The notes beneath the pieces were generated by a model. That model made no database searches. It worked only from the letters and a program-made list of their open reading frames with translations, and was not told the DNA's origin. DNA of 58,884 nucleotides from assembly GCF_029813785.1 (NCBI RefSeq), contig NZ_JARVKY010000037.1:1-58884 (forward strand), written 5' to 3'. The DNA comes from Streptomyces sp. DH41 (GTDB lineage Bacteria > Actinomycetota > Actinomycetes > Streptomycetales > Streptomycetaceae). Shown here in pieces: positions 1 through 7,956 of this stretch (position 1 is the stretch's first letter; every line of letters begins with the position of its first letter). The translations under genes and the position numbers were made by a program.

Positions 1-270
1 TGCGTTTCCGACTCTATCAGATCTTTCCGATCCGATTTCCTCGGTGCTTTCCAGGTTCTCGCTTTCGCGTTTCCCTTTCCGGCGGTTCCGACTCTATCAG
101 ATCCTTTCGGGCCTGATTCCCAGTCAGGGGGGTTTGCCGTGGCTTTTTGGCTTTCGCCCGTCGGCCTTTCGACATTCACTACGTTAGCCGATTCCTCCGT
201 GGACTCATAATCGAGTCCTGCGAGTTTGAATTCAGACATGCGGACACGCCGAATTCGCCCCCGCTGAGGG
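1..270 (-). promoter_or_regulatory. Probable rRNA operon promoter/leader region (genes lie left of the window)
   Basis: Read on the minus strand, this AT-richer stretch contains GATCTGATAGAGTCGGAA twice (6-23 and 86-103, exactly 80 bp apart), each with a TAGAGT-like -10 hexamer. It is surrounded by short purine-rich GGAAAG/CGAAAG runs and a small CCTGA...TCAGG hairpin. From memory, this style of sequence is what precedes the 16S gene in Streptomyces rrn operons, which have several tandem promoters. The rRNA genes themselves are not in the window, so the call rests on the leader alone. No open reading frame is convincing here. Confidence 0.5.
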
Positions 271-367
271 GAAGTCGTAGGTAGTGGGTTGGCCGCTTCC
301 GGCTGCAGGCGATTGCCGTACCCGGGTCAAGCGGCTCGGGCTACGTTACGCGTCTCCCAAGGGAGAG

Positions 368-1009
368 TCAACTTCGGCGCCGCCTCGGTACGTGGGCCCG
401 GTACGGGCTGACTGTCGGGTCGTCGGCGACCCAGTAACGCCACGGATGGACGCCGCCCTCGCCCGCCACGCCGGTGCGCGGGCCGCTGCGCACCTGGTCG
501 CGCGGGACGGCGACGCCGGTCAGAATGCGCAGCGGGGTGTCCTCGGCCGTGCACGCGTCCGTGCCGTTCAGGGCGCGGTCCACGCCCAGGGCCGTGGCCA
601 GCCGGGCCGGGCCCTTGGCCAGTTCCTTGTCGTTACGGGCGGAGAGCCGGCGGGGACGGGCCAGGTCGGCGCCCTCGATGATCTCGCCGGCGCGGAGCAG
701 AACGGCGCTCGCCCGCCCCTCGGGGCCGCACACCAGGTTCATGCAGAACCACATGCCGTAGGTGAAGTAGACGTACACGTGTCCGGGCGGACCGAACATC
801 ACGTCGTTGCGGGGTGTGCGACCGCGGTACGCGTGGGAGCCGGGGTCGTTCTGACCGTCGTAGGCCTCGACCTCTGTCAGGCGGAGGGCGATCGGACCGT
901 CCGGGGCGTTGCGCACCAGGACGCGGCCCAGGAGGTCGGGCGCCACTTCGAGAATGGGGCGGTCGAAGAAATTCCTGGGGAGGGGCGTACGGTCGGGGCT
1001 CGCGATCAT
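368..1009 (-). CDS. 3-methyladenine DNA glycosylase (AAG/MPG family)
   Basis: A 213-aa base-excision repair enzyme that flips out alkylated purines and cleaves the N-glycosidic bond. The AAG-family core is clear: TEVEAY near residues 45-50 (Glu48 corresponds to the catalytic Glu of human AAG, Tyr50 to the intercalating-site Tyr), then DPGSHAYRG, TPRN, and MFGPPGHVYVYFTYGMWFCMN. I chose the ATG at 1009 because the family begins shortly before the Phe-Phe-Asp-Arg block; the longer frame to 1099 adds 30 low-complexity residues. No strong ribosome binding site is visible. It stands alone, transcribed leftward toward the presumed rRNA leader and divergent from the Spo0M-like gene. Confidence 0.93.
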   Translation of the reverse strand: MIASPDRTPLPRNFFDRPILEVAPDLLGRVLVRNAPDGPIALRLTEVEAYDGQNDPGSHAYRGRTPRNDVMFGPPGHVYVYFTYGMWFCMNLVCGPEGRASAVLLRAGEIIEGADLARPRRLSARNDKELAKGPARLATALGVDRALNGTDACTAEDTPLRILTGVAVPRDQVRSGPRTGVAGEGGVHPWRYWVADDPTVSPYRAHVPRRRRS

Positions 1010-1156
1010 GCCGTCCGAGCGTAACGCAGACGGATCCGTGCACGGGGTGGCCAGGGGGCGTCCCGCCTTGCCAGGGTGTGGCGGTGTGGAACCGGCCACC
1101 GCCGGATCGCGTTTGTAGGGATCAAGGGTTCACACACTGCCTGGAGAGGGAGAGAC

Positions 1157-1939
1157 ATGGCGTTCAAGAAGCTGCTCGCGAGCCTGGGGGCCGGCGGGGC
1201 TTCGGTCGAGACCGTGCTGAGCGAGGTCAACGTCGTTCCGGGCGGTGTCGTCCAGGGCGAGGTGCGGATCCAGGGCGGGTCCGTCGACCAGCAGATCGAG
1301 GCGCTTTCGGTCGGTCTGCAGGCCAAGGTCGAGGTCGAGAGCGGCGACCAGGAGCACAAGCAGGACATCGAGTTCACGAAGAGCCGGCTCGGCGGTGCCT
1401 TCGAGCTCAAGGCGAACGCGGTGCACGCGGTGCAGTTCGGGCTCGAGATCCCGTGGGAGACGCCGATCACGACGATCGACGGACAGACCCTGCGCGGGAT
1501 GGACATCGGCGTGACCACGGAGCTGGAGATCGCGCGCGCCGTGGACTCCGGCGACCTGGACGCGATCAACGTGCACCCGCTGCCGGCGCAGAAGGCGATC
1601 CTGGACGCGTTCATCCAGCTGGGCTTCCGCTTCAAGAGCGCGGACATGGAGCGCGGCCACATCCGGGGTACGCGGCAGAAGCTGCCCTTCTACCAGGAGA
1701 TCGAGTTCCTTCCCCCGCAGCAGTACCGGGGGCTGAACCAGGTCGAGCTGAGCTTCGTGGCCGACGCGCAGGCGATGGACGTCGTGCTGGAGATGGACAA
1801 GAAGCCCGGGCTGTTCAGCGAGAGCAGCGACACGTTCCGTTCCTTCAAGGTGGGGCTGAACGACTACCAGGGAACCGACTGGGTCGCGTACCTCAACCAG
1901 TGGCTGTCGGAGGTCGGCAGCAAGCGGAACTGGTTCTGA
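1157..1939 (+). CDS. Sporulation-control (Spo0M-like) arrestin-fold protein
   Basis: A 260-aa cytoplasmic protein starting MAFKKLLASLGAGG, followed by the SVETVLSE...PGG.V.GEV.I.GG pattern typical of the Spo0M family. Bacillus Spo0M affects sporulation and has an arrestin-like beta-sandwich; the role in Streptomyces is less clear. The ATG at 1157 has GGAGAGGG upstream at 1143-1150. Length fits the family. The PEBP gene follows after 49 bp in the same direction, so the two may share a transcript that ends at the hairpin at 2546. Confidence 0.9.
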   Translation: MAFKKLLASLGAGGASVETVLSEVNVVPGGVVQGEVRIQGGSVDQQIEALSVGLQAKVEVESGDQEHKQDIEFTKSRLGGAFELKANAVHAVQFGLEIPWETPITTIDGQTLRGMDIGVTTELEIARAVDSGDLDAINVHPLPAQKAILDAFIQLGFRFKSADMERGHIRGTRQKLPFYQEIEFLPPQQYRGLNQVELSFVADAQAMDVVLEMDKKPGLFSESSDTFRSFKVGLNDYQGTDWVAYLNQWLSEVGSKRNWF

Positions 1940-1988
1940 GGGTTCTAGGCTCGGTCGTCTCTGCACCAAACGATCAGGAGGTACCGAG

Positions 1989-2528
1989 GTGACCGAGCTC
2001 AAGCGGCGTCCGCTCCCCCATGACTTCCACCCGCCCGTGCCGTCGTTCACCGTCATGAGCGAGGACGTCCAGGAGGGCGCGACGCTCAAGGACGCTCAGG
2101 TCCACGCGGCAGGCAACACCTCGCCGCAGCTGCGGTGGGAAGGTTTCCCCGCCGGGACCAAGAGCTTCGCCGTGACGTGCTACGACCCGGACGCCCCGAC
2201 GGGCAGCGGGTTCTGGCACTGGGTGGTGTTCGACATCCCGGCCTCGGTGACCGAGCTGCCGGTGGGCGCGGGCAGCGGCAAGTTCGAGGGGCTGCCGGAC
2301 GGTGCCGTACAGGCACGCAACGACTTCGGCAGCAAGGACTTCGGCGGTGCCGCGCCGCCGGCCGGGGACGGGCCGCACCGGTATGTGTTCACGGTGTACG
2401 CCGTGGACCAGGAGAAGCTGGGGCCGGACGCGGAGGCCACTCCTGCGTTCGTCGGGTTCAATCTGCGGTTCCACACGATCGCGCGTGCCCAGCTGATCGG
2501 TGAGTACGAGGTGCCCGCCGATGGCTGA
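1989..2528 (+). CDS. YbhB/YbcL family PEBP-like protein
   Basis: A 179-aa phosphatidylethanolamine-binding-protein homologue. The family signature is visible: NTSPQLRWEGFPAGTKSFAVTCYDPDAPTGSGFWHW (anion-binding Asp-Pro-Asp-Ala-Pro and Trp-His-Trp), then ...PPAGDGPHRY.F.VYAVD. There is no signal peptide, so it is likely cytoplasmic. The start is GTG at 1989 with a perfect AGGAGGT at 1976-1982. The ligand is not known for bacterial members. It ends 18 bp before a good intrinsic terminator. Confidence 0.93.
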   Translation: MTELKRRPLPHDFHPPVPSFTVMSEDVQEGATLKDAQVHAAGNTSPQLRWEGFPAGTKSFAVTCYDPDAPTGSGFWHWVVFDIPASVTELPVGAGSGKFEGLPDGAVQARNDFGSKDFGGAAPPAGDGPHRYVFTVYAVDQEKLGPDAEATPAFVGFNLRFHTIARAQLIGEYEVPADG

Positions 2529-2545
2529 GTGTTCATGGAACGTTT

Positions 2546-2587
2546 GCCCGCCTCTGGTCTTGGAATGGATCAGGGGCGGGCATTTTT
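2546..2587 (+). terminator. Intrinsic terminator after the PEBP gene
   Basis: A 14-nt arm starting GCCCGCCTCTGG pairs with GATCAGGGGCGGGC with one or two mismatches, then the sequence runs ATTTTT. A U-tract is uncommon in Streptomyces terminators, so this one is strong. Confidence 0.8.
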
Positions 2588-2717
2588 GTTGCGGGGGTGG
2601 TGGGGGCTCGGCCCCCGCAGGAGCAGCAGATATTGCGTTGTCCATCTCGGCGTGCCCGGCCAGAGTTGATCCCAGCCCGCCAGGGGGTGGGCCGGTGCGC
2701 ACGGGAGGTGGGCTGGT

Positions 2718-3224
2718 ATGCGGGACACGCTGGTACTGAACGCGAGCTTCGAGCCGTTGTCGACGGTGACGCTTAATCGAGCCGTCGTTCTGGTGCTCCA
2801 GGACAAGGCCGTCGTCGAACAGGCCCACCCCGAACTGCGGATGCGCGGAGCCGCGCTCGACATACCGGCGCCCCGGGTGATCAGGCTGTGCCACTACGTA
2901 CGGGTGCCCTTCCGAAGACGCGCGCCGTGGTCGAGGCGGGGGGTGCTGGTCCGGGACCGGCACCGGTGCGCGTACTGCGGGCGGCGGGCGACGACCGTCG
3001 ACCACGTGGTGCCGCGGTCGCACGGTGGGCAGGACACGTGGCTGAACACGGTGGCCTCGTGCGCGGAGGACAACCACCGCAAGGCGAACCGGACGCCGGA
3101 GCAGGCGGGTATGCCATTGCTCCGGGCGCCGTTCGAGCCGACGCCCGCGGACGCCATGTTGCTGGCGCTGGGGCGGGACGACTTCGACGCGCTGCCGGAG
3201 TGGCTGGCGCAGCCGGCCGCGTAG
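2718..3224 (+). CDS. HNH endonuclease domain protein
   Basis: A 168-aa protein with a C-terminal HNH fold: CAYCG at residues 84-88, DH at 95-96 followed by VVPRSHGG, then W.N.VASC..DNHRK (Asn110, Cys115, Asn119, His120). The Cys pairs would hold a structural zinc, and His96 would be the general base. Such stand-alone HNH proteins are conserved in actinobacteria without a defined role; the N-terminal half (NASFEPLSTV..NRAVVLVL) belongs to the same family. ATG at 2718 is preceded by GGGAGGTGGG. Its 3' part overlaps, on the opposite strand, the extended 3' end of the SPFH frame. Confidence 0.9.
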   Translation: MRDTLVLNASFEPLSTVTLNRAVVLVLQDKAVVEQAHPELRMRGAALDIPAPRVIRLCHYVRVPFRRRAPWSRRGVLVRDRHRCAYCGRRATTVDHVVPRSHGGQDTWLNTVASCAEDNHRKANRTPEQAGMPLLRAPFEPTPADAMLLALGRDDFDALPEWLAQPAA

Positions 3225-4221
3225 CCCGTAGTTCGTGGCCCGAAATCCGTGGTCCTTGGTCCGCTACTACGTCGATGGACGGCTTCTCGCGCCGCTCCTG
3301 GGCCGGGACGCTCGCACCGGAGCCTCCGCTGCCCGAACCGCCGCCCAGGCCGCCGAAGTTGCCCATGGCGCCGGACAGGCCCTTGAGGGCGTCGCCGATC
3401 TCGCTGGGGACGATCCAGAGCTTGTTGGCGTCACCCTCGGCGATCTTCGGGAGCATCTGGAGGTACTGGTAGGAGAGCAGCTTCTGGTCCGGGTCGCCGG
3501 CGTGGATGGCCTCGAAGACCGTGCGGACGGCCTGGGCCTCGCCCTCGGCGCGCAGGGCGGCGGCCTTGGCCTCACCCTCGGCGCGCAGGATCTGGGACTG
3601 CTTCTCGCCCTCGGCGCGCAGGATCTCGGACTGCCGGACGCCTTCGGCTTGGAGGATCGCCGCGCGCTTGTCCCGGTCGGCGCGCATCTGCTTCTCCATC
3701 GAGTCCTGGATGGAGGTGGGCGGTTCGATGGCCTTGAGCTCGACGCGGTTGACGCGGATGCCCCACTTGCCGGTGGCCTCGTCGAGGACGCCGCGCAGGG
3801 CCGCGTTGATCTCCTCGCGGGAGGTGAGGGTGCGTTCCAGGTCCATGCCGCCGATGATGTTGCGGAGGGTGGTGACGGTGAGCTGCTCGATGGCCTGGAT
3901 GTAGCTGGCGACCTCGTAGGTCGCGGCGCGGGCGTCCGTCACCTGGTAGTAGATGACCGTGTCGATGTTGACGACCAGGTTGTCCTGGGTGATGACCGGC
4001 TGCGGCGGGAAGGGCACGACCTGTTCGCGCAGGTCGATGCGGTTGCGGATGGTGTCGATGAACGGGACGACGATGTTGAGGCCCGCGTTCAGCGTCCGCG
4101 TGTAACGGCCGAAGCGCTCGACGATGGCGGCGCTTGCCTGTGGGATGACCTGGATGGTCTTGATCAGGGCGATGAAGACCAACACCACCAGGATGATCAA
4201 GACGATGATGACCGGTTCCAT
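2881..4221 (-). CDS. SPFH/stomatin-like membrane protease-associated protein, 3'-extended
   Basis: The frame is 446 aa, but only about residues 1-318 look like a stomatin/paraslipin: an N-terminal membrane helix (2-22), a prohibitin-homology (SPFH) domain (about 24-180, with QVIPQASAAIVERFGRY), an Ala/Glu-rich coiled coil with repeated ILRAEGE, then a Gly/Ser-rich tail. After the SID tripeptide near base 3264 the frame continues about 128 residues of Pro/Arg/Ala-rich sequence, antisense to the HNH gene. One base away, tandem TAG codons occur exactly there, so the native end is probably about 3260. It pairs with the upstream NfeD protein; such pairs act in membrane quality control. ATG at 4221 has GGAGAAGGGGA upstream. 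Confidence 0.85.
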   Translation of the reverse strand: MEPVIIVLIILVVLVFIALIKTIQVIPQASAAIVERFGRYTRTLNAGLNIVVPFIDTIRNRIDLREQVVPFPPQPVITQDNLVVNIDTVIYYQVTDARAATYEVASYIQAIEQLTVTTLRNIIGGMDLERTLTSREEINAALRGVLDEATGKWGIRVNRVELKAIEPPTSIQDSMEKQMRADRDKRAAILQAEGVRQSEILRAEGEKQSQILRAEGEAKAAALRAEGEAQAVRTVFEAIHAGDPDQKLLSYQYLQMLPKIAEGDANKLWIVPSEIGDALKGLSGAMGNFGGLGGGSGSGGSGASVPAQERREKPSIDVVADQGPRISGHELRATRPAAPATPAARRSRPAPAPATWRPRASARTAPGAMAYPPAPASGSPCGGCPPRTRPPCSATCPAHRATAAPRGRRSSPAARSTRTGAGPGPAPPASTTARVFGRAPVRSGTA

Positions 4222-4270
4222 CGTGGTTGTCCGTCCCCTTCTCCGCCTCGGCGCTCTGGCAGATCCTTAT

Positions 4271-4296
4271 TGACCCTGACTACTGACCCTGACTAC
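4271..4296. repeat. 13-bp direct repeat in the NfeD-SPFH spacer
   Basis: TGACCCTGACTAC occurs twice back to back (4271-4283, 4284-4296) inside the 168-bp spacer between the NfeD and SPFH genes. No function can be assigned. Confidence 0.8.
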
Positions 4297-4389
4297 TGCT
4301 GATCCTACGGCTGTTGAGGATCTTGCTGGTCGAGTCTGACAGACCGTCGTGTACCTCGGAGGGTGTTCGGTCCACTTCGTCCGGCGAGG

Positions 4390-4821
4390 TCACAGGATGA
4401 TCGCCGTGGCCCCCTCGATGTCCACGACATCCACTTCCTCGCCCGTCTCGTAGGCGCGTCCGGCGTCGAGTGCGCGTGCCGACCAGACCTCTCCGGCCAG
4501 CTTGATCCGGCCGCCGGAGCCGTCGACCCGCTCCAGCACCACGGCCTGTCTGCCCTTCAGGGCGTCCACGCCCGTGGCGAGTTGGGGCCGTTGGGAGCGA
4601 TGTCGGGCGGCGATGGGCCGTACGACGGCGATGAGCGCGACCGAGACGATGACGAAGACGAGTACCTGGACGACGACGTCCACGCCGAACCCGGAGGCGA
4701 CGGCGGCGGCGACCGCGCCGACCGCGAGCATCCCGAACTCCGGCATCGCCGTCACGACGAGCGGGATTCCGAGCCCTGCCGCGGCGACGAGCCACCACAC
4801 CCATGCGTCGATGTCGTTCAC
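4390..4821 (-). CDS. NfeD-family membrane protein
   Basis: A 143-aa protein with three or four hydrophobic segments in the first 70 residues, then a soluble C-terminal OB-fold domain starting about GVDALKGRQAVVLERV and ending VDVVDIEGATAIIL. This is the short NfeD1b type without the ClpP-like protease domain. NfeD proteins work with SPFH partners, and the next gene downstream on the same strand is the SPFH gene, so the pair is a functional unit. The ATG at 4821 is the first in frame. Confidence 0.9.
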   Translation of the reverse strand: MNDIDAWVWWLVAAAGLGIPLVVTAMPEFGMLAVGAVAAAVASGFGVDVVVQVLVFVIVSVALIAVVRPIAARHRSQRPQLATGVDALKGRQAVVLERVDGSGGRIKLAGEVWSARALDAGRAYETGEEVDVVDIEGATAIIL

Positions 4822-4874
4822 ACGGTCATGGTAGGTCCGCGGGACTCACTGGGACAGGGCGCACGGGGGGCGGG

Positions 4875-5672
4875 TCAGGACAGAGGGAGCCCCTGTGCGG
4901 TCCAGCGGTCGCCGACCTGCTCGACGACGAGCGGCAGTCCGAAGCAGAGGGACAGGTTGCGGGAGGTGAGTTCGAGCTCCAGCGGGCCGGCGGCCATGAC
5001 CTTGCCCTGACGGATCATCAGGACGTGGGTGAAACCCGGGGCGATCTCCTCCACGTGGTGGGTGACCATGATCATCGAGGGGGCGATCGGGTCGCGGGCG
5101 AGGCGGCCGAGGCGGCGGACCAGGTCCTCACGACCGCCGAGGTCGAGGCCGGCGGCCGGCTCGTCCAGGAGCAGCAGCTCGGGGTCGGTCATCAGCGCGC
5201 GGGCGATCAGCGTGCGCTTGCGCTCACCCTCGGAGAGGGTGCCGAACTTCCGGTCCAGGTACTCGGTCATGCCGAGGCGGTCGAGGAAGGCACGGGCGCG
5301 CTGCTCGTCGATGTCCTCGTACTCCTCCTGCCAGCCGGCCGTCATGCCGTAGGCGGCGGTCAGCACGGTCTGCAGCACGGTCTGGCGCTTGGGCAGCTTG
5401 TCGGCCATGGCGATGCCGGCCATGCCGATGCGCGGGCGCAGTTCGAAGACGTCGGTGCCGGGCTCACCGAGGGTCTCGCCGAGAATGGTGGCGGTGCCCT
5501 TGCTCGGGTAGAGGTAGCTGGACGCGACATTGAGGAGGGTGGTCTTGCCGGCGCCGTTGGGGCCCAGGATGACCCAGCGCTCACCCTCCTTCACCGACCA
5601 GGAGACCTGGTCCACCAGAGCCCGGCCCTCGCGGACCACGGATACGTCCTGAAGCTCCAGAACATCGCTCAT
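4875..5672 (-). CDS. ABC transporter ATP-binding protein
   Basis: A 265-aa stand-alone nucleotide-binding subunit. Walker A is GPNGAGKTT (residues 37-45), the signature is LSEGERKRT (about 146-154), Walker B is LLLLDEPAAGLD, and the switch His is in MVTHHVEE. No permease gene is adjacent, so the substrate cannot be inferred. The ATG at 5672 is chosen because AAGGGGAG lies just upstream and the family begins ..LELQDVSVVR; the frame extends further to 5840 without support. It is divergent from the next gene across about 150 bp that must hold both promoters. Confidence 0.92.
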   Translation of the reverse strand: MSDVLELQDVSVVREGRALVDQVSWSVKEGERWVILGPNGAGKTTLLNVASSYLYPSKGTATILGETLGEPGTDVFELRPRIGMAGIAMADKLPKRQTVLQTVLTAAYGMTAGWQEEYEDIDEQRARAFLDRLGMTEYLDRKFGTLSEGERKRTLIARALMTDPELLLLDEPAAGLDLGGREDLVRRLGRLARDPIAPSMIMVTHHVEEIAPGFTHVLMIRQGKVMAAGPLELELTSRNLSLCFGLPLVVEQVGDRWTAQGLPLS

Positions 5673-5824
5673 GAGCGCGTTGTCTCCCCTTGCATTGTGG
5701 CCGGTCTCGGCTGTCGCGTACGCCTGTGGCTCGGGCCGCCGCGCCGGGGGGCGCAGGCCCTCCAGGAAATCTACGCCACCGGTCGGCTTCACCGTTCCAT
5801 CGGTCCGGTCCTTAGGGTGGGGGC

Positions 5825-6613
5825 ATGCTCTCGGAACCACGCGCAGGGCGCCTTGCCGCCTGGGGAAATGCCCTTATTGCCGGAATGGTCTCGCCGGATG
5901 ACGCCGCGCTCGCGGTCGTCGGCGAAGACGCGGTGCACCGGGTGGAGGGGTTGCCGGGTGAATCGGCGCCGGTCGGTCTCACGCTGGCGCTGGGGCGGCT
6001 GCGGGCGCTGGGGGCGACCGGGCTGAGGGTCGCGCTGCCCGCGCCGGGGCATCCGCTGGGCCTGAGCGGTCCGCCGGAGTTCAACGCGCGGGCGCTGGAG
6101 GCCGAGGAGGCGGTGATCTGTCACGGTGCCGCGCTCGGGCTGGTGCCGGAGGTGTACGAGGCCGGGCCCGAGGGTGATGTGCATGTCGAGGTCGTCTGGC
6201 ACTGCCTGCCGGTGCGGGAGGCGCCGCCCGCCGATGTGCCCTCGCTCGGGGAGGCCGAGCGAGAACTGGCGGAGGGGCTGCGGGACGCGACGGAGGTGCT
6301 GACGCGGCTGGACGTCGCCGGGTCGGGGCCGGTCGCGGAGGCGGCGGTCGCGGCGTATCGGGCGCGGGCGGAGCGGGGGCGGGAAGTGCTGGCGCCGGGG
6401 TATCCGCCTCGGGCGGTGCGGGTGCTGGAGTTGGCGCAGCGGGTGGGGGCGTTGGTGTCGCTGGCGTATGAGAACGGTCACGGGGGTGCGGTGAGCGCGT
6501 CCGAGATGGCGGCGCGGGGGGAGGCGTTGCGGCCGGTGGAGCGGACGGCTCGGCGGGCGCAGGTCGCGGCGTACAACTCCGTTGTGGAGGAGCGGGAGCG
6601 GGGGGTGCGGTGA
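5825..6613 (+). CDS. Conserved hypothetical protein (actinobacterial)
   Basis: A 262-aa protein of no family that I can name. It is soluble, rich in Ala, Glu, Arg and Val, with no signal peptide or transmembrane segment. The middle part (PEFNARALEAEEAVICHGAALGLVPEVYEAG) looks structured and well conserved in style; the C-terminal third is predicted mostly helical (ARRAQVAAYNSVVEERE). The ATG at 5825 follows a G-rich GGGTGGGGG. It may be a Streptomyces-restricted core gene, since its neighbours are conserved. Confidence 0.85.
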   Translation: MLSEPRAGRLAAWGNALIAGMVSPDDAALAVVGEDAVHRVEGLPGESAPVGLTLALGRLRALGATGLRVALPAPGHPLGLSGPPEFNARALEAEEAVICHGAALGLVPEVYEAGPEGDVHVEVVWHCLPVREAPPADVPSLGEAERELAEGLRDATEVLTRLDVAGSGPVAEAAVAAYRARAERGREVLAPGYPPRAVRVLELAQRVGALVSLAYENGHGGAVSASEMAARGEALRPVERTARRAQVAAYNSVVEERERGVR

Positions 6614-6719
6614 CGTCTGTCGGTTGTGCGGGGGCGGCCCTTGGTTGTGCGGGGGCGTTGCTCTGAGGGGTGCCCGGCGTGGGTGCGGGGCGGGGGTGGG
6701 TGCGCGGCCCGGCGCTGCG

Positions 6720-6832
6720 GGGTGCCTCCCCCACTCTCGACTGCGCTCGAGCGGGAGGTGCCCCCACCGCCCACCCGTGCCGCCCCTGGGGGTACCTCCC
6801 AGGCCGTTCAGGCACTGGGGGAGGCACGACTG
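6720..6832. repeat. Two imperfect palindromic intergenic elements (REP-like)
   Basis: The 300 bp between the unknown gene and chpE hold two G/C-rich inverted repeats: one around 6721-6767 centred on CTGCGCTCGAG with flanking CCTCCC/GGGAGG arms, and one around 6785-6832 with CCTCCCAGG...GTTCAGG...TGGGGGAGG arms. Elements with nearly these words recur in intergenic regions of many Streptomyces chromosomes. They could fold in RNA and act as a terminator between the converging genes. The rest of 6614-6913 shows nothing else. Confidence 0.6.
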
Positions 6833-6913
6833 CCCGCAGCTGGGGGGTGGGGGGAAATGCGACCGGCCCCCCGGGGTGGGCCCGGGAGGCCGTGGTCGGC
6901 TTGGTGGCCTGGG

Positions 6914-7159
6914 TCAGTGGTTGACGCCGAGGTTGCCGAAGGCCGGGTTCAGGACGCCGATGACGTTGACGCTGTTGCCGACGGCGTTCACCGGGATGTG
7001 GACCGGCGCCTGGACGACGTTGCCGGAGGCGACGCCCGGGGAACCGATGGCCTCGCCGTGGGCGACGGAGCCGTCGGTGGCGGAGGCCATGCCCGCGCCG
7101 GCGGCGATCAGCCCGCCGGCCACCATCGTCACGGCCGCTGCCTTCTTCAGGTTCTTCAC
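6914..7159 (-). CDS. chpE: Short chaplin, ChpE type (cysteine-free)
   Basis: An 81-aa secreted surfactant protein. Residues 1-27 are a signal peptide (basic MKNLKK, hydrophobic core, A-S-A cleavage site). The mature part is one chaplin domain: GxAxGSPGVxSGNVVQAPVxIPVNxxGNSVNVIGxLNPAFGN. Chaplins assemble into amyloid-like films that let aerial hyphae break surface tension. Most short chaplins have two Cys; none is present here, and a cysteine-free chaplin next to a two-component system is what I recall for ChpE. GTG start at 7159 with AAGGAGGG at about 7167-7174. Confidence 0.93.
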   Translation of the reverse strand: MKNLKKAAAVTMVAGGLIAAGAGMASATDGSVAHGEAIGSPGVASGNVVQAPVHIPVNAVGNSVNVIGVLNPAFGNLGVNH

Positions 7160-7314
7160 TTACAAGCCCTCCTTGCGATTGCCGCGGCAGTCGCCGCAGC
7201 ACGCACTGGAGAACGGCCGGGCGCCGGAGAGGATGCGCCATATGGGGGACATTCCCACGACGGTATGAATCTCGGACTGGAGGGGAACCCTCCGCGGTGC
7301 CGTCGCGTAGAGGG

Positions 7315-7956
7315 TCAGCCGGTCACGCCGTGGCGTACGGCCCACAGCGCGGCCTGGGTGCGGTCCGCGAGGTCGAGTTTCATCAGGATGTTCGACACGT
7401 GGGTCTTCACGGTCTTCTCGGAGAGGACGAGGGCGCGGGCGATCTCCCGGTTGGAGCGGCCGTCCGCTATCAGGCCCAGCACCTCACGCTCCCGCTCCGT
7501 GAGGGCCCCCGCTCTGCCCTGGCCAAAGTTGCTCTCCTCCTGGGACAGCAGGGCGCCCGCGACCTCGGGCTGGAGCAGGATGTGGCCGGCGTGGACGGAG
7601 CGGATGGCGCCCGCCAGCGCGTCGGGATCGACGTCCTTGTAGACGTAACCGGCCGCGCCCGCGCGCAGGGCCGGGACCACCGTGCGCTGTTCGGTGAAGC
7701 TGGTGACGACCAGCACGCGCGCGCGGTTGTCCAGCTCGCGGAGTCTGCGCAGCGCGTCGACGCCGTCCATGCCCGGCATCTTGACGTCCATGAGGATCAC
7801 GTCGGGCTTCAGCTCCTCGGCGCGGTCGACTCCCTCGGCACCGTCCGCGGCCTCGCCCACCACCTCGATGTCGTCCTGCACCTCCAGGAAGGTGCGCAGG
7901 CCCCGGCGGACCACCTGGTGGTCGTCGACGAGCAGCACCTTGATTGCGTCAGCCAC
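7315..7956 (-). CDS. LuxR/NarL-type response regulator
   Basis: A 213-aa regulator. The receiver domain (about 5-122) has the acidic pair DD at 11-12, the phospho-acceptor Asp57 in LMDVKMPGMDG, and Lys in YVYKDV. The C-terminal GerE-type helix-turn-helix (about 150-205) reads LTEREREVLGLIADGRSNREIAR...SEKTVKTHVSNIL. The GTG start at 7956 overlaps the stop of the sensor kinase by 8 nt, so the pair is translationally coupled. The targets are unknown. chpE lies directly downstream, but the gap of 155 bp leaves room for its own promoter. Confidence 0.94.
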   Translation of the reverse strand: MADAIKVLLVDDHQVVRRGLRTFLEVQDDIEVVGEAADGAEGVDRAEELKPDVILMDVKMPGMDGVDALRRLRELDNRARVLVVTSFTEQRTVVPALRAGAAGYVYKDVDPDALAGAIRSVHAGHILLQPEVAGALLSQEESNFGQGRAGALTEREREVLGLIADGRSNREIARALVLSEKTVKTHVSNILMKLDLADRTQAALWAVRHGVTG

